DNA of 64,000 bases, taken from contig UESW01004009.1 in NCBI GenBank assembly GCA_900491605.1, forward strand, positions 307,131 through 371,130, in the 5' to 3' direction. Shown piece by piece: positions 22,069 through 35,200 of this stretch. Every line of letters begins with the position of its first letter. The first letter of the stretch is position 1. The notes beneath the pieces are model-generated. The model ran no database searches. It saw only the letters and a program-made list of their open reading frames with translations, and was not told where the DNA came from. Both the position numbers and the translations under genes were made by a program. The DNA comes from Calamus simplicifolius (Eukaryota > Streptophyta > Magnoliopsida > Arecales > Arecaceae).

Positions 22069-23645
22069 TTATGTCTTAATTTTAGGTACCCAAGCCTTCT
22101 TGGGTCCTTCATGGTTAGAAGCATTAAACATTGTTCCTTTGGGAACCCAAATCATCTTTTTCTTTTTATGTGAAGATTTACACATATATGATTTATGTCC
22201 TTTGCTTCCACATTTAAAACAAGTAATGTTTAATGATTTTTCAGCATGTACAAAAATGTTCTTCAAAGATTTTTGCTTTTTAAGTGGATTATATCCTAAT
22301 CCAGCTTTGTCAAAAACAGCCTTTTGATTTTCCAAAATCATATTAAGTTTGATAGAGCTTAGAGTAAATTTATCAACTATAGGCTTAAGTCTATCAACTT
22401 CATTTTTCAAACTTTCTTTTTCTTTTATTAAAAGTTCTTTATCAACAACATGCTTTTCATTTTCTAATGATAGTTTTTGCATTTGAGTTTTCAATTCTTT
22501 GTTCTTTGAACTTAGATTTGCAAAATCATCCATTAATTCATAAAAAGCACTATGTAATTCATCAAAGTGAAGTCATCAAGAAAACTCGGACTTACCTCAT
22601 CATTGTCCGCCATGAAGCATAGATTGGCCATTTCACTCTTTTCTTCTTCTTCGGAACTTGTGCTTTCCGAATCGCTCCATGTGGCCATCATTGCCTTCTT
22701 TTTGAATCTCCGGGTGCCTTTCTTTAGTTGAGGGCATTCAGATTTAAAGTGACCCGGCTTCTTGCATTCAAAGCAAATAACTTCCTTTTCTTTGCCCTTG
22801 TCCTCATCTTTTCTTGCAAAGGGCTTTTTCTTTTCAAACTTCTTCTTCTTCATGAATCTTTTAAATTTTCTTGTGATGAGTGCCATGTCCTCATCATCAC
22901 TTTCATCCTCGGATTCATGAGGCTCTTCCATATATTCAGAAATCTTAAGAGCCATATTTCTTCTTCTTTGACTCATCATCATCAACATGTTGCTTGATTT
23001 GAAGCTCATGAGTCATTAAGGATCCCAACAGTTCTTCTAGGGGTAGTGTACTTAGATCCTTTGCCTCTTGTATTGCCGTCACCTTAGCTTCCCAAGTCCT
23101 AGGCAAGGAACGCAAGACCTTTCTCACAAGATCAGAATTATCATAAGATTTACCAAGACTTTTTAAACCATTAACTATGTCAGTAAATCTTGTAAACATA
23201 TCAGCAATAGATTCACATGCATCCATTTTAAACAATTCATATTTATGAACTAGCATGTTAATCTTGGATTCCTTGACTTGATTTGTTCCCTCATGGGTAA
23301 CTTCAAGTCTATCCCAGATTTCCTTAGCAGAAATGCAAATAGATATGCGATTGAATTCATTTGCATCTAATGAGCAGTATAAGACATTCATTGCTTTGGC
23401 ATTGAGTTGTGCCAATTTTCTATCATGTTCATCCCATTCCGTTCCGGTTTGGGAGTCTCCATGCCATTGACTCTAGCAGTGGGTGTGTGTGGTCCATTGA
23501 CTATAATGCTCCAAAGATCATAGTCAAGTGCTTGAATGAATATTTTCATTCTAGCCTTCCAATAACCATAGTTAGAACCATTAAATAAGGGTGGTCTATT
23601 AGTAGATTGACCTTCAGAAAAAGATGAACCAGCTTGAGTTGCCAT
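22069..23645 (-). pseudogene. Sirevirus-like gag with two zinc knuckles, frameshifted
   Basis: Translation starts at ATG 23645 (MATQAGSSFSEGQ). The first frame stops at 23388 after NGSNYGYWKARMKIFIQAL. The next frames run 23415-22945 (UBN2-like gag helices, EIWDRLEVTHEGTNQVKESK), 23009-22533 (zinc knuckle CFECKKPGHFKSEC, then an acidic Ser/Glu stretch) and 22533-22069 (coiled coil, then a second knuckle CFKCGSKGHKSYMC). That is three frame changes, near 23400, 22975 and 22550. A long gag with a coiled coil is typical of Sireviruses. With frame changes this copy would not make full-length gag. Confidence 0.85.
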
Positions 23646-23686
23646 GTGGATCTTTGACTCTTGATCGTTAGATCAAATCAAATGAG

Positions 23687-23705
23687 CACTAGCTCTGATA
23701 CCAAT
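23687..23705 (-). other. Primer-binding site of the Sirevirus-like element
   Basis: On the minus strand the LTR end is followed by ATTGGTATCAGAGCTAGTG, which contains TGGTATCAGAGC, complementary to the 3' end of initiator tRNA-Met. It sets the element's orientation and its 5' LTR at 23706-25106. Confidence 0.92.
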
Positions 23706-25106
23706 TGTTGGTCCAGATAGCAACCCAAGAGGGGGGGTGAATTGGGTTTTTCAAAAAATTAAACTCCTTTGAAAGATAACCCCCAGCGGAAATAAAAACT
23801 TAGATTCACAGATTTAAAACTAAGCAACTATAAATAGAGAGTTGAAGATAAAGAGACAATCACGGCAAACACAATAGATTTTATAGTGGTTCGGTGTACC
23901 TACACCTACGTCCACTCCCAAGTACCTCTTGGGTCCACACTATAATCAAACTGATTACAGCAGAGTTGTTTTGCAAGCTCACAACTCGAACTTGTTGTTT
24001 TCCGGGTGCACAACGAACCCAGCTGGTTTTCAAGGCTCACCAGCACAAAACCTTAAAACCACAAGCTAATGCTTGCACAAGGCTAACAGCCTCAACTGAA
24101 TCAATCACCAGATTGACCCAACAAACAGTATTTGATTTTACAAAAGCAAACTGCTCCTTCAATGAGCAAATATACAATAATGAAACAATAAATAGAGATT
24201 AGGAACCAAAGCCTGATTCGAAGATCTTGGTGGCTTCTTCCTTCTCTTCCTTTGAATGGATCTTCCTTTGAATATGCTCTTGAGGCTCAGAAGATTGGAA
24301 AAACTAGGGCTTCTTCCTTCTCTTGAGATTTCTTCTAAATAGAACAGCAAAGGCTTGGAATCTCTTTCTCTTCTTTTGGGGAATGAGTATGATCTTTCCT
24401 TACAGGTTTTCCCTCTTTTCTTTTCTGATAGATCTCAAAGATTTTCTCTATTCTTTTCTTTTTGCCTCTTTCTTCTCTTTTCCTCTCTTGTTTTGGGATG
24501 CAATCAACCCTCTTCTTATAGATTCGATTAATCCACAAATAGTGTGAAACTATCCGTTAGAAGCAAGTGAAAAAGGATTAGATCCATAAATAACAATAGC
24601 CGTTGGGATTAAAATAGATAAAGATAAAGTTTAGAGTCGTTCTGATAGTTCTGGAGCCGTGTCTGACATTCTGGAGTCGGCTCTGGCTTTTCTGGAGTCG
24701 GCTCTAACTCGAAATAATTTAATCCGCTCGATCTGGAGTCGTCTCTGACTTTTCTGGGGTCGACACAAAATTCTTCTGGAGTCGACTCTAGAAGTCTGGG
24801 AGTCGACTCTAAGTCGTGGCCTGAAAATCCAACGTTCTGTTATTTCTGATAGAGTCGGCTCTCACAGTCCCGGAGTCGACTCTAAGTCCGTGCTGTTTTC
24901 AGAGTCGGCTCTGTGATTCCATGTGTCGACTCTAATGTCTGCAGTCTTACCTTGACATTAGATTCAAACCAGAACTTGATTTTCCTTCTTGATTTTGATC
25001 ATCAATTAGACTTATAATCTGAAAAACTTAATCAAAATCATTAGTAACATTAAATGTTATACTCAAATAGTTTTGTTAATCATCAAAATCCCCAATTGGG
25101 TCAACA
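23706..25106 (-). repeat. 5' LTR of the Sirevirus-like element
   Basis: A 1401-bp copy of 15043-16444. By eye the two differ by about 11 substitutions and one 1-bp gap (CCCGGG here CCGGG). It abuts the primer-binding site on its left and the CACAA duplication on its right. Confidence 0.93.
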
Positions 25107-28100
25107 CACAATGATCTTATTGGCAACTTTGAGCATTGCGAGACTACTCAGGATCACAATCATTCCATGTCAACCCACCTTCGTGTGATGAGAAACATGA
25201 TTAGAAATATGAAGGCTGTTGGAGTTGACCTTACTGATGAGTAATAGGTCCTTGCGGTGATTCATTCACTGTTTGACCCTCAATGAAGTCAAATGAAGCT
25301 CTTGATGACTCATAGTGAGCACATCAAAACTTTTGATGACATTACTCATTATCTTGAGCTGAAAGCTGAGCGCATTGAGATTTTCCATCCTTCGGCCTAT
25401 GTGGTTACTGGTGAGTCTTCGAAGCCTAAGAACAAAAAGAAGGGAAAGGCACTTAACAGGAGTGCTCAGGGATCTAAAGGAAAAGCTGTGGCCAAACCAA
25501 AAAGAGGATGTTGAGAGGGCAAGAGAAACGTGACAAATATTAAGTGCTACAACTATGGAGCAAAAGGCCATTTTGCTTGTGATTGCACTGAGCTAAAGAA
25601 GGTATGCTCCATATTAACCTCTCTCTATATTTGTTCATATGCATTAGTTGCTGACACTCTCCCCGATTGGATTGTAGATTCAGAAGTGAACAAACATATA
25701 GTGCGAGATCGAGCTGGTTTTATGGATCTTCATCGGATACCTGTGGATACCCAGTTTGTCATTCTTGGGAATGGTCTGCGTGAGCAGGTTTTGGGTGTAG
25801 GAGCATATCGTGTTACGCTTCATTGTGGACATGTATTGATCCTACATGACGTTTTGTATGTCCCAACTATCCGGTGTAATCTTTGTTATGTTCTTGCCCT
25901 GTTGGCATTTGGTTACACTTTTATTTTCCTTATGATCGTATATCAGTCCATCTGGATGGTGTTTTATCCTTTTGGATATTTGTCACAAGAGTTCTTTAAA
26001 CTTGATGTTGAATTGTGTGCTTCTTATTCCTCATTTTCTTGTGCATTTATTTCTGCCTGTGATGATAGTTTTCTTTGGCATACTAGACTTAGTCATGTGG
26101 GCCAAGATAGGATGCACAATGGCTAAAGCAGGGCTATTGGGCCCTCTTACCAAGATAAGTCTAACTGTGTGTGAGTCTTGTCTAGCAGAAAAGGCATCAA
26201 GAAATCCTTTTGGTAAGGCTACTAGGGCCTCTCATCTATTAGAGCTAGTTCACTATGATATCTGTAGACCCATAAGTGTCAAGGCATGCCATGGCGCTTC
26301 CTATTTCCTCACATTTATAGATGATTTTTCATGATTCGGATATGTGTACCTAATCTTCCATCGCTATGAAGCGCTGGATTATTTTAGATGATTTTTAGCT
26401 GAGGTAGAAAATCAGAAGGAGAGGTCTTTGAAGACTCTCCAAATTGATAGAGGTCGCGAATATCTATCTAAGAAATTCCAGTAGCTCTGTGAGGAAAAGG
26501 GGATACGCATGCAGCTTACCATTCCTGGGACATTGCAAAAGAATGGTGTTATCGAGCATCGAAACAAGACTTTACTAAACATGGTTAGGTCGATGATGGC
26601 ATAAAAAAATCTTCCAATTAGTTTCTATGGAGATGCGTTGTTGACTACTGCCTACATCCTTAATCGTGTACCTAGTAAAACAGTACCCTCTACTCCATAT
26701 GAGCTATGGTATGGCATGCGACCCTTTATGGATCATTTGAGCCCTTGGGGCTCAGCAGAATATATTCAAAATGCCTTCCATAAATTGGGAAAGCTGGGTC
26801 CTAAAGCCAGCAAAAAGGTGTTCATCAGGTACCCTGAGAATTCGAAGGGTTACGTGATGTATGGTGCACATCCTAATGGAGGGTTGACTGAAGTGGAGTC
26901 CAGAGATGTGGAGTTTCTAGAGAATGAATTTTTGAGCATTGGTGAAATTAGAAAGAACATATTTCTGTATGAGTTACAGAAGGACCTTCCTACTATCTCT
27001 AAAGATGGATGAGATTTTCGATATGTCTCAGAGATCGTCACAAATAGTGGAAATGCTAGGCCCAGTGAGAGTACCACACCAGACTATGGGAGCGCACAAG
27101 TTGAGCCTAGTAGAAGCTCACCCATGAGGGTAGATACACCACCTAAGAGTGGTCCTCAGGATTCAGATCTGCAGTTATGGAGAAGCAAACATGGTCATAT
27201 TCCACGATGATATTTTAGGATTGAAGGGAATGTATTTCTCTGTACTCCGTTGGATACAGATGAGCCTGCTTCTATTGAAGATGCGCTCGATTCACCTGCT
27301 CATAGTAAGTGGCTAGCTACTATGAAAGATGAGATGGTATCGATGGCCAAGAATCATGTGTGAGACTTGGTAGACCTTTCGCCTGAGCGCAAATCTATAG
27401 AAAATAAGTGGGTTCTTAAGATAAAGGGCAAGGCTAATGGGTTAATTGATAAGTACAAGGCTCGTCTTGTGGTGAAGGGCTATACCCAGATGGAGGGTGT
27501 AGACTATGAAGAGACATTTTTCCTGTGGTGAGACTTATCTTTATTTGCCTGATTCTAACTATTGTAACCTATTTAGATTTGGAGCTATATCAAATGGATG
27601 TTAAGCCAGCGTTTCTTAATGGAAGCCTGGATGATGAGATTTATATGGATTAACCTTTGGGCTTTATGACCAAAAGACAGAAGGGTAAAGTGTGCTACCT
27701 TTGAAGATCCATATATGGTCTCAAGCAGTCATCTAGGCAATGGTACCTCAAGTTTTATGAAGCCATTATATCGATTGGCTTAGATATGATTAAGGAGGAC
27801 CACTGTGTGTACATTAATAAATCAGACAATGGGATTCTGATCTTGGGGTTGTATATAGATGACATCCTAATAGCTAAAGTTCTATAGGGATGATCAATGC
27901 CACTAAGGAGTGGTTATCCTCTTTCTTTGAGCTGAAGGATATGGGTGAGGCAAATTTATGTTGTGAGTGAAGATCCTAAGGAATCATGCTAAGAAGTTTC
28001 TTGATTTATCATAAGAAACGTATATTAAAAAAATCTTAGAACGATTCCGTATGCACTATTCTAAACCCGTTGATACCCCAATAAAGAAGGGTTGTACTTT

Positions 28101-28749
28101 AAGCATTGATCAGTGCCCTAGAACTGATGAGGAGAGAGAAAAGATGAGCAGGATCCCCTATGCTAGTGCTCTAGGGAGCTTGATATATGCTATGCTGTGT
28201 ACTCTCCTTGATATTTGCTTTGCAGTCAGCTTAGTTAGCCGATACCAAAGCAATCTAGGACTTGTTCATTGGGCTGCTGTTAAAAGGACTTTTCGTTACC
28301 TTCATGGCATTGCCAATCTTACCCTATACTATCAGGATGGAGATTTAAGATTAAAGGGTTTTTGTGACTCTGATTGGGCTAGTGATAGGGACGAGCGAAG
28401 ATCCACCATAGGATGCGTGTTCATCTTTGAAGGTGGAGCTGTCACTTAGTGCAGTAAGAAACAAAGCTGCACAATCCTATCCACTATGGAAGCTGAATAT
28501 ATTGCTTGTTCGGTTGCTGTCCAGGAGGCCATGTGGCTGAGGAGGTTCTTGAGGCGACTTGAGATATCAGCTACTACACATGAGACTATTCAGATTAGTT
28601 CTGATAGTATGGTAGCATTACAATATGCTAAGGATCCTAAGTACCATGGAAGGACCAAGCATATTGACATCAAATATCACGTCATTCGGGACATGGTCAA
28701 GCAAGGAGAAGTTATCCTAAAACATATTTCCACTAGCAGGAGCTGGTGA
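25107..28749 (+). pseudogene. Outer copia gag C-terminus and pol, with many stops
   Basis: After the CACAA copy the strand resumes with gag helices (25112-25514), a zinc knuckle with its second Cys changed (CYNYGAKGHFACDC), protease (DWIVDSEVNKH; D-S-E in place of D-S-G), GAG-pre-integrase (FLWHTRLSHVGQ), integrase (about 26240-26900, interrupted), RT with LYIDDIL at about 27848 and RNase H (28051-28749, GFCDSDWAS, then STMEAEYIACS). In-frame stops include TGA at about 26332 and 27361 and TAG at 28447. Several sit where Arg (CGA) or Trp (TGG) is expected. It cannot encode a working polyprotein. Confidence 0.85.
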
Positions 28750-29423
28750 TCTCTGACAAAGCCTATTCTTAGGGATGTTTCCAGGCTCATATGAGGGGTC
28801 TAGGTCTGTATAGAGTGTGACAACCGTGATATGTTTTAGACTTATGTAGGAGTTTGTGTCAGTTTTTTGTTGTCAGACAGGGATTGTATGGACATCAATG
28901 ACTGTGTTAAAGTTTATGAAATGTTTATTTTCATTATTATGATGAGTTCATATTTATAGGCATATATGTGTATAAATGTCACAGGCTTAGATCAGCCCAC
29001 TCACACGGATGCATTGTCTTGACACTTTTGTAGTGGGTAGGATAAGACTAAAGTAGCCATTATAGATGCTTGAGTAGCAATGCGTGAGTTGCAGATTGCA
29101 TAAGTTACAAAATGGGCTACATAAATTATGATATAATAGATTATAATTAAAGTCGCCTCAGTTTGGACTGAGATAAGACTCGGGAGAGTCGAGTACGGAG
29201 TACATATATGCATGTGTAGTGTATGAATATTGATATATCCATAGAACCGTACTAAGTCTGTTGTAGCCGAACTGAGAGCATTGGAGTGTGCTTGAGTAAG
29301 GCAACTTTGTGATGCTTGGACTTGTGTTCGTATGGTGTTTGAGTATGACATGGCCTATTGAGTGGGGCTTCACCGTAGCATGTATTATGTTGCATATGCT
29401 TAAGTCAACCCAGCAGGGGGTAA
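28750..29423 (+). other. 3' untranslated stretch of the outer copia element
   Basis: About 670 bp between the end of RNase H and the polypurine tract CAGCAGGGGGTAA that precedes the 3' LTR. No gene is visible. Confidence 0.5.
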
Positions 29424-30240
29424 TGTGATACATTCCCTCTCCATTGTCGTGTGAGCGCTACAACTATGTAGTGTCTTTGAACTTGAACCTATACCATGAA
29501 GTTGGAATTTAAGATGACTTCCTTAGCCTTATCATCTAGGGTCATGGAATTGATACGACCAAATGAGACAATCCTAGGAAGTCAACTGGACAAAGATGGA
29601 CTAATATGAGTGTTCAAGGAAGATTATTCATGACCACACCTTATGTTTATGATCCATTGCCCGAGCAATCATGTGTATGAGTTGCATATGATTATGGATA
29701 CAAACATTATGACTTTGTATTTTTTCAAGTGCTGCTCAGGAAAGATCTCTTGAGGGATTGAGAGTGCTTGATCAGGTGTGATCGGATTATCTGAGACAGA
29801 TGGGATTGGATTGTATTCCTGTTCGCTATGTTAGTTATTTATTAACTTAATGCAGTATAGCCACTATGTGTCACTGTGTGTGAGTTTTCATCGGGTCACA
29901 CACCCCACTGCACTGCAAGTTGAGAGAGTTGAGGTTTTGTTCCTGTGTGGATGAGTGAAAGATTGTTGGCCTGGGTGTCAAGTCAGCCGCCCACACAGAG
30001 TCCTAAGAGTCAGGACTCTTCATATTTCTAAGCCTTATCCGCTCTCTAAATCTTATCGGGTTCTATAAGAAGACCGGAGGTGTCTTCTGAAAGATGAGGA
30101 TACGGAGACTGAGAAGCCTTCTTCCTCCTCTCCCTTATCAGTGTTGTGGCTTAGGGGCATGGACAAACCGGGACTCTGGTAGCCCATGATGACCGACGAT
30201 CCTGCTTTCGTTGCTACTGATATTGAGGTATATTTCTTAT
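29424..30240 (+). repeat. Putative 3' LTR of the outer copia element
   Basis: It begins TGTGATACATTCCC right after a polypurine tract and ends near 30240, after TTGAGGTATATTTCTTATG. The last 190 bp resemble 13000-13207, which ends before the primer-binding site. The right end is approximate and no target duplication was established. Confidence 0.5.
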
Positions 30241-31016
30241 GTTTAAAAAAAAGAGAATGATCAAGAATTATAAGAATGGTAGCATTTTCATTGTATTGCT
30301 TAGAGATAAAAAAAATTAATATTGAATATTTCATATAACTTTCAATTTATATTTAGCCCTCTAGATGTTCTATCAATTTAATGAATCATGATAGAAATTG
30401 AATGGTGACAACAACTGAATGAAAGAACTATATTAAATTAAGCTTATGATGATACAAAATTCTTCATCCTTTAATAGATAATATGTGGCAACTTGGTCCA
30501 TAGTAGCGCCATCATTAGCACGGCCAATAGGTTGACACGTGCACATTTCTAGGTAGTCTGTCTCATGATTTAATAGAGATGAATAATCAATCACGTAAAA
30601 TATGGCTCATCGTACTCTATGTAGTTTTATATCATGACAAGGCAAAGCACACAGCTCATGATACTTGTAACCTGTATGGTTTCATCATAAAATATAGGAC
30701 CTATGCTAAGATGTCATGTGCCCTTCTCTAAAAGAAAGTCTTGATTAAGAATAAAGATACAATGAGACTAATTCCCATAACCAATTTTTAGAGAAGTGAA
30801 GCTATATTTTGCTATCATTCTTTCTATTGCACCATACTTCTTCTACAAACTCTAGAGCTATAATAAGGTTCACTCTTAGTCATTGTTATCATCTTTTTTA
30901 GCTACTTGACTATCAAAGGGTTCTTATCAAGAAACCTCCTAGCACCCTTCCTCATCTTTTTTCTCAATCATTGCAAGTTATCTATTGAGATCTCAACTCT
31001 TGTTGTTAGTCATAAT
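30241..31016. other. Non-coding DNA left of the second copia element
   Basis: AT-rich sequence without a recognisable gene or repeat end. Its last five bases, ATAAT (31012-31016), are the left flank of the next insertion; the right flank is ATAAC (40152-40156). Confidence 0.5.
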
Positions 31017-32245
31017 TGTTGGCACAGATTGTGGCTATCTAATTGATAAGACTGAGTCTACAGTTACACTCTATGTTCTTAAGAAAATTTTATCCTGCAA
31101 TGATGCTTACTGTCTGTATGACGATTGTCTTCTAGGATAACAGTCTTCTTTTGATGAATGCAGCACTACAATTCACCAAAAATATCGAACCAAAAATGCT
31201 TCTCTCTCTTTTTATATGCACTATTGCTATATTTTCTTTAGGAGAGTATGCAAATGCCTAAGAGAAGAATGGAATCGAATTGGATTAAATGGATTGAATG
31301 AATGAAATGCAAAGGTCTAAGGTCCTATCTGTAAGTTTTAGGTGCCTTTTGGATACATCCTTTCGGATTTAATTTAATTTGAATTGGTTAATCAGATTTG
31401 ATCGAAGGAAGCCTTTGATACACTGATTCACTTCGTGATATGAAGACAACCAATGAGATAAGCCAATCCACGTCTCGATATGCTGTTTCACCATCGTGAT
31501 CTGATGATCATGTGATTAGATAAGTGGTTGCACGGCTTTGATATGTCGTTTTATGATCGGATGATCGTCTTATCACCAACGGCATAATCGGATGGATGCT
31601 TTATCACCAATGATCATCAACGGCATGATCGGACGGGCGCCTATCACCAATGATCCACTGGTGGTCAACTATTGACCGATTAACTGATAGTCAATAGTTC
31701 AACGGTCTTCTGATCAATGGCTACGATCAATCTAGTCAATCAACACCGCTTTGATCAATCATATCGGTCCATCATTTGATCTCAGCCCCTCATCTTAATC
31801 CGATCAGTTTTTACCATCGGATCCTTATGATCTAGAAAAAATTTAATCGCTTTAATCAATCATATCGGTCCATCATTTGATCTCAGCCCCTTATCTTAAT
31901 TCGATCAATTTTCACCGTCGGATCCTTATGATCTAAGAAAAATTAAAGCCCCTCACGATGAAGTGCAAAGTGCAAAGTGCAAAGTGTAAAGTGTAAAGTG
32001 TAAAGTGCACCTATAAATCACCCATTGCGCCCTTTGCACATGCGCATGCATGAGAGTGATGCTACGTATCACCCTCAAGCTCTTCACTTATGGTGAACCT
32101 AAGAAACTTAAGCATGAAAGAAGAGGTTTTCATATAAATGAACCTTTCTTTCCTAATTTTTTCAATGTGGGATTAAATGTTCTCTCAATTTCTTATTCAC
32201 CCATATAGGTAGGTAATGGGCTATCAAAGGCCCATTTACCCAACA
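31017..32245 (-). repeat. 3' LTR of the second copia element (1229 bp)
   Basis: It matches 39059-40151 but is longer because of a roughly 101-bp tandem duplication (31748-31950) and an expanded 7-bp repeat (AAAGTGC/T, about 7 copies, 31961-32009). It ends CCCAACA before the purine tract of the element. Confidence 0.85.
31748..31950. repeat. About 101-bp tandem duplication in the left LTR
   Basis: Two copies run from CAATCATATCGGTCCATC to CCTTATGATCTA with a few differences. The other LTR of the element (39059-40151) has one copy, so the duplication arose after insertion or by gain in this LTR alone. Confidence 0.8.
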
Positions 32246-35200
32246 ATCCCCCACATGAATGAAAATTAGACTTAGATCAAAGATCATCAAAGGTGATCCC
32301 CCACATAAAAGGATTTTAATGCAAATGAATATGCAGATACTAAAGAGAGTATAGTGGGATGAAGTTGTATCAGGATAAGTAGCTTGTGGCTTTGAATCTT
32401 TCTTAGTGAGTTGTTATTGAGTTTACTTGCTAAAAAGTGAATATGATATCTTGAACTTTTCAGTATTTTGTGTAAACCAAAACAATAACAATCATACAAC
32501 TTCTTTCCGAGCATTCTTTTGGTTCTCATGGTTGTGTTTATTTTGGCCCCGAACATCTTATGGTTTTATGAGTGCTTTAGAGAATTAAAATCTTAAAATT
32601 CTCATGGAATTGGCCCAGTTCACACTCACATAGGTGATTCTTATTAAGAGTATCCTGCTATATCCCACATGAATGTTCATATTATAAGGATCATTAAAAG
32701 CAATGCTTATTCTAGTACCTTCAGCAGGTAGCACTAATAATCATGAGAATGAGTAGGATTGGACATCCTTAATTCTATGCAAGTCTCTTCATAATTTAGT
32801 TATTCCTTTTGAACCTATATCTTGGGATCTCCAGTTAGCTAGGTTGGGTATCCACTAAAGATTTTTCAGTTATAGGTTTTAAGCTCATTTCTCTCGTTAA
32901 ACAGTTTACTTGATCTCTTGGTAACCCCTCTGTAATGGTCCGCTAGGTTTTTCTTTGACTAAATATAGTCAATAGAAATTATACCAATTTCAAGTAACTG
33001 CTTAATGGTATTATGTCTATGACGTATATATCTAGACTTACCATTATACATCTTATTCTATGCTCTGCATATTGCCGATTGACTATCACAATGTATGCAT
33101 ATTGCAGACATAGGCTTTGGCCAACATGGAATATTTTTTAAAAGGTTTCGAAGCCATTATGCTTCTTCAGCAGCTTTTTCTAAAGCAATAAATTCAGATT
33201 CCATAGTGGATCGAGCTATACATGTTTGCTTAGAAGATTTTCATGACATAGCACCTCTTCCTAAGGTGAATACATATCCACTTGTGGATTTTGTATCTTC
33301 TATGTTAGATATTCAATTTGCATCACTGTATCCTTCTAGTACAACTGGATATCTTGAATAATGTAATCCATAACTTAGGGCATATCGTAGATATCTTAAT
33401 ATCCTTATTAGAGCTGTCCAATGACTTGGACTTGGATTACTAAATCTGCTCAACTTATTAACAGCATATACTATGTCAAGACGGGTGCAATTCATGACAT
33501 ACATTAAACTGCCAATTATACATGAATATTCTAACTGAGATATGGGTTCTTCGGTATACTTAGCCAAATGTAGATTAACATCTATAGGTATTTTCACCGG
33601 GCTAGTATCATACTTTTTAAACTTATTTAATATTTTTTAATATAATAAGATTGAGATAATATTATTTCTTAGACGTTCTAGTGATTCGAATTCCTAGTAT
33701 AACATTTGCAACACCCATATTTTTCATGTCAAAATGTTTGATCAACATTTTCTTTGTCTGTTTAATCATTTCAGTATTACTACCAATGATTAACAGATCA
33801 TCTACATATAAGCAGATTATCACATACCCTTCAGGCAGGGTTTTGGCATATATACATTTGTCACATTCATTTATTTAAAATTCATTTGATAACATGATAT
33901 TATCAAATTTTATATGCCATTATTTAGGTGCTTGCTTTAATCCATATAAGGATTTAACAAGTCTACACACCATCTTTTCTTGTTCAGGAACAACAAATCC
34001 CTCAAGCTGTTCCATGTATATTTCTTCATCTAATTTACCATTCAGAAAAGCAGTTTTAACATCCATTTGATGAATTTCAAGATTGTTAATGGCTGCAAAA
34101 GTGATTAACATTCTTATAGATGTTATTCTACTTACTGGTGAATAGGCATCAAAGAAGTCTATACCATCTTTTTGTTTGAAGCCCTTAGCCACTAATCTGG
34201 CTTTATACTTATCAATTGATCCATCAGCCTTTAGCTTTTTCTTAAAAATTTACTTGCATCTTAGAGGTTTCATACCATATGGTAGGTCTACCAGCTCCCA
34301 AGTATGATTGTGCATAATGGACTTAATTTTACTAATAACAGCTTCTTTCCAACAGGGTGCTTCTGGATTAGACATTATCTCTTTGAATGTCTGAAGTTCA
34401 TCTTGTAACATATAAGTTATACAAACAGGACCAAAGAACTTTGTAACTTTTGGTCTCTTACTGCGTCTAGGTTCATTTTCAGGATATTTTTTCTGACTAG
34501 CAATATTATCATAAGTTCTTTTATTTGAACTTATTTCCAATTTTTCTTTGCTTAAAAATATATTTTCAAAGAATGATATATTCCTTGATTCCATGATTGT
34601 ATTTTTCTGAATATCAGATATATCCGATTTATACACAAGAAAGCGATATACGCTACTATTATGTGCATAACCGATAAAAATATAATCAACAGTTTTAGGG
34701 CCTATTTTGATCTTTTTGGGATCCGAAATAGCTACTTTAGCTAGACACCCCCACACTCTTAAGAAATTGTAAGAAGGTTTCTTTCCTTTCCATAACTCAT
34801 ATGGAGTAACATCCTTCTTCTTAAGAGGTATCTTATTCAGAATATGATTTGCTAAAAAAATTGCTTCTCCCCATAAATTTTATGGTGTACCAAAATTTAT
34901 CAACATAGTATTCATAATTTCTTTTAGTGTGTGATTTTGTTTTGCTATTCTATTAGATTGAGGTAAATAGGGAGTAGTAGTTTGATAAATAATGTCATGC
35001 TCTTGACAGAATTCGTCAAAAGGTGCATCATATTCTCCACCTCTATCACTCCTTATGGCCTTAATATTTTACCAAGTTGATTTTCAACTTTATTCTTATA
35101 ACATTTAAACATTTTTAAAGCCTCATCTTTAGACTTTAGTAGATACACATAGCAGTATCTTGTTGAATCATCAATAAATGTTAAAAATACTTTTTACCTT

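Larger units (their letters stand above)
15043..25106 (-). mobile_element. Young Sirevirus-like copia retrotransposon with a third ORF (10,064 bp)
   Basis: Two LTRs of 1402 and 1401 bp (15043-16444 and 23706-25106) start TGTTGGTCC and end GGGTCAACA; they differ at about 12 sites by eye (about 99% identical). The element is flanked by CACAA at 15038-15042 and 25107-25111. On the minus strand it has a primer-binding site, gag with two zinc knuckles, a copia-order pol, then a third ORF before the polypurine tract. Repeated CTCCCCCT-type tracts and a repeated GAGTCGACTC-like palindrome outside the genes match what is known of Sirevirus (SIRE/Maximus) non-coding regions. Pol and ORF3 are open; gag is frameshifted. 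Confidence 0.92.
13000..30240 (+). mobile_element. Old Ty1-copia retrotransposon (outer element, interrupted)
   Basis: Parts in order: LTR end and primer-binding site (13208), a GC-rich leader, gag N-terminus (14792-15042), a 10-kb Sirevirus-like insertion (15043-25106), the rest of gag and pol (25107-28749), a 3' untranslated stretch, a polypurine tract (CAGCAGGGGGTAA before 29424) and a 3' LTR to about 30240. Pol order is protease, integrase, RT, RNase H, the copia order. Stops and frameshifts are scattered through pol. Pairing of the left LTR end with the right LTR is supported only over the last 200 bp or so. Confidence 0.7.
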
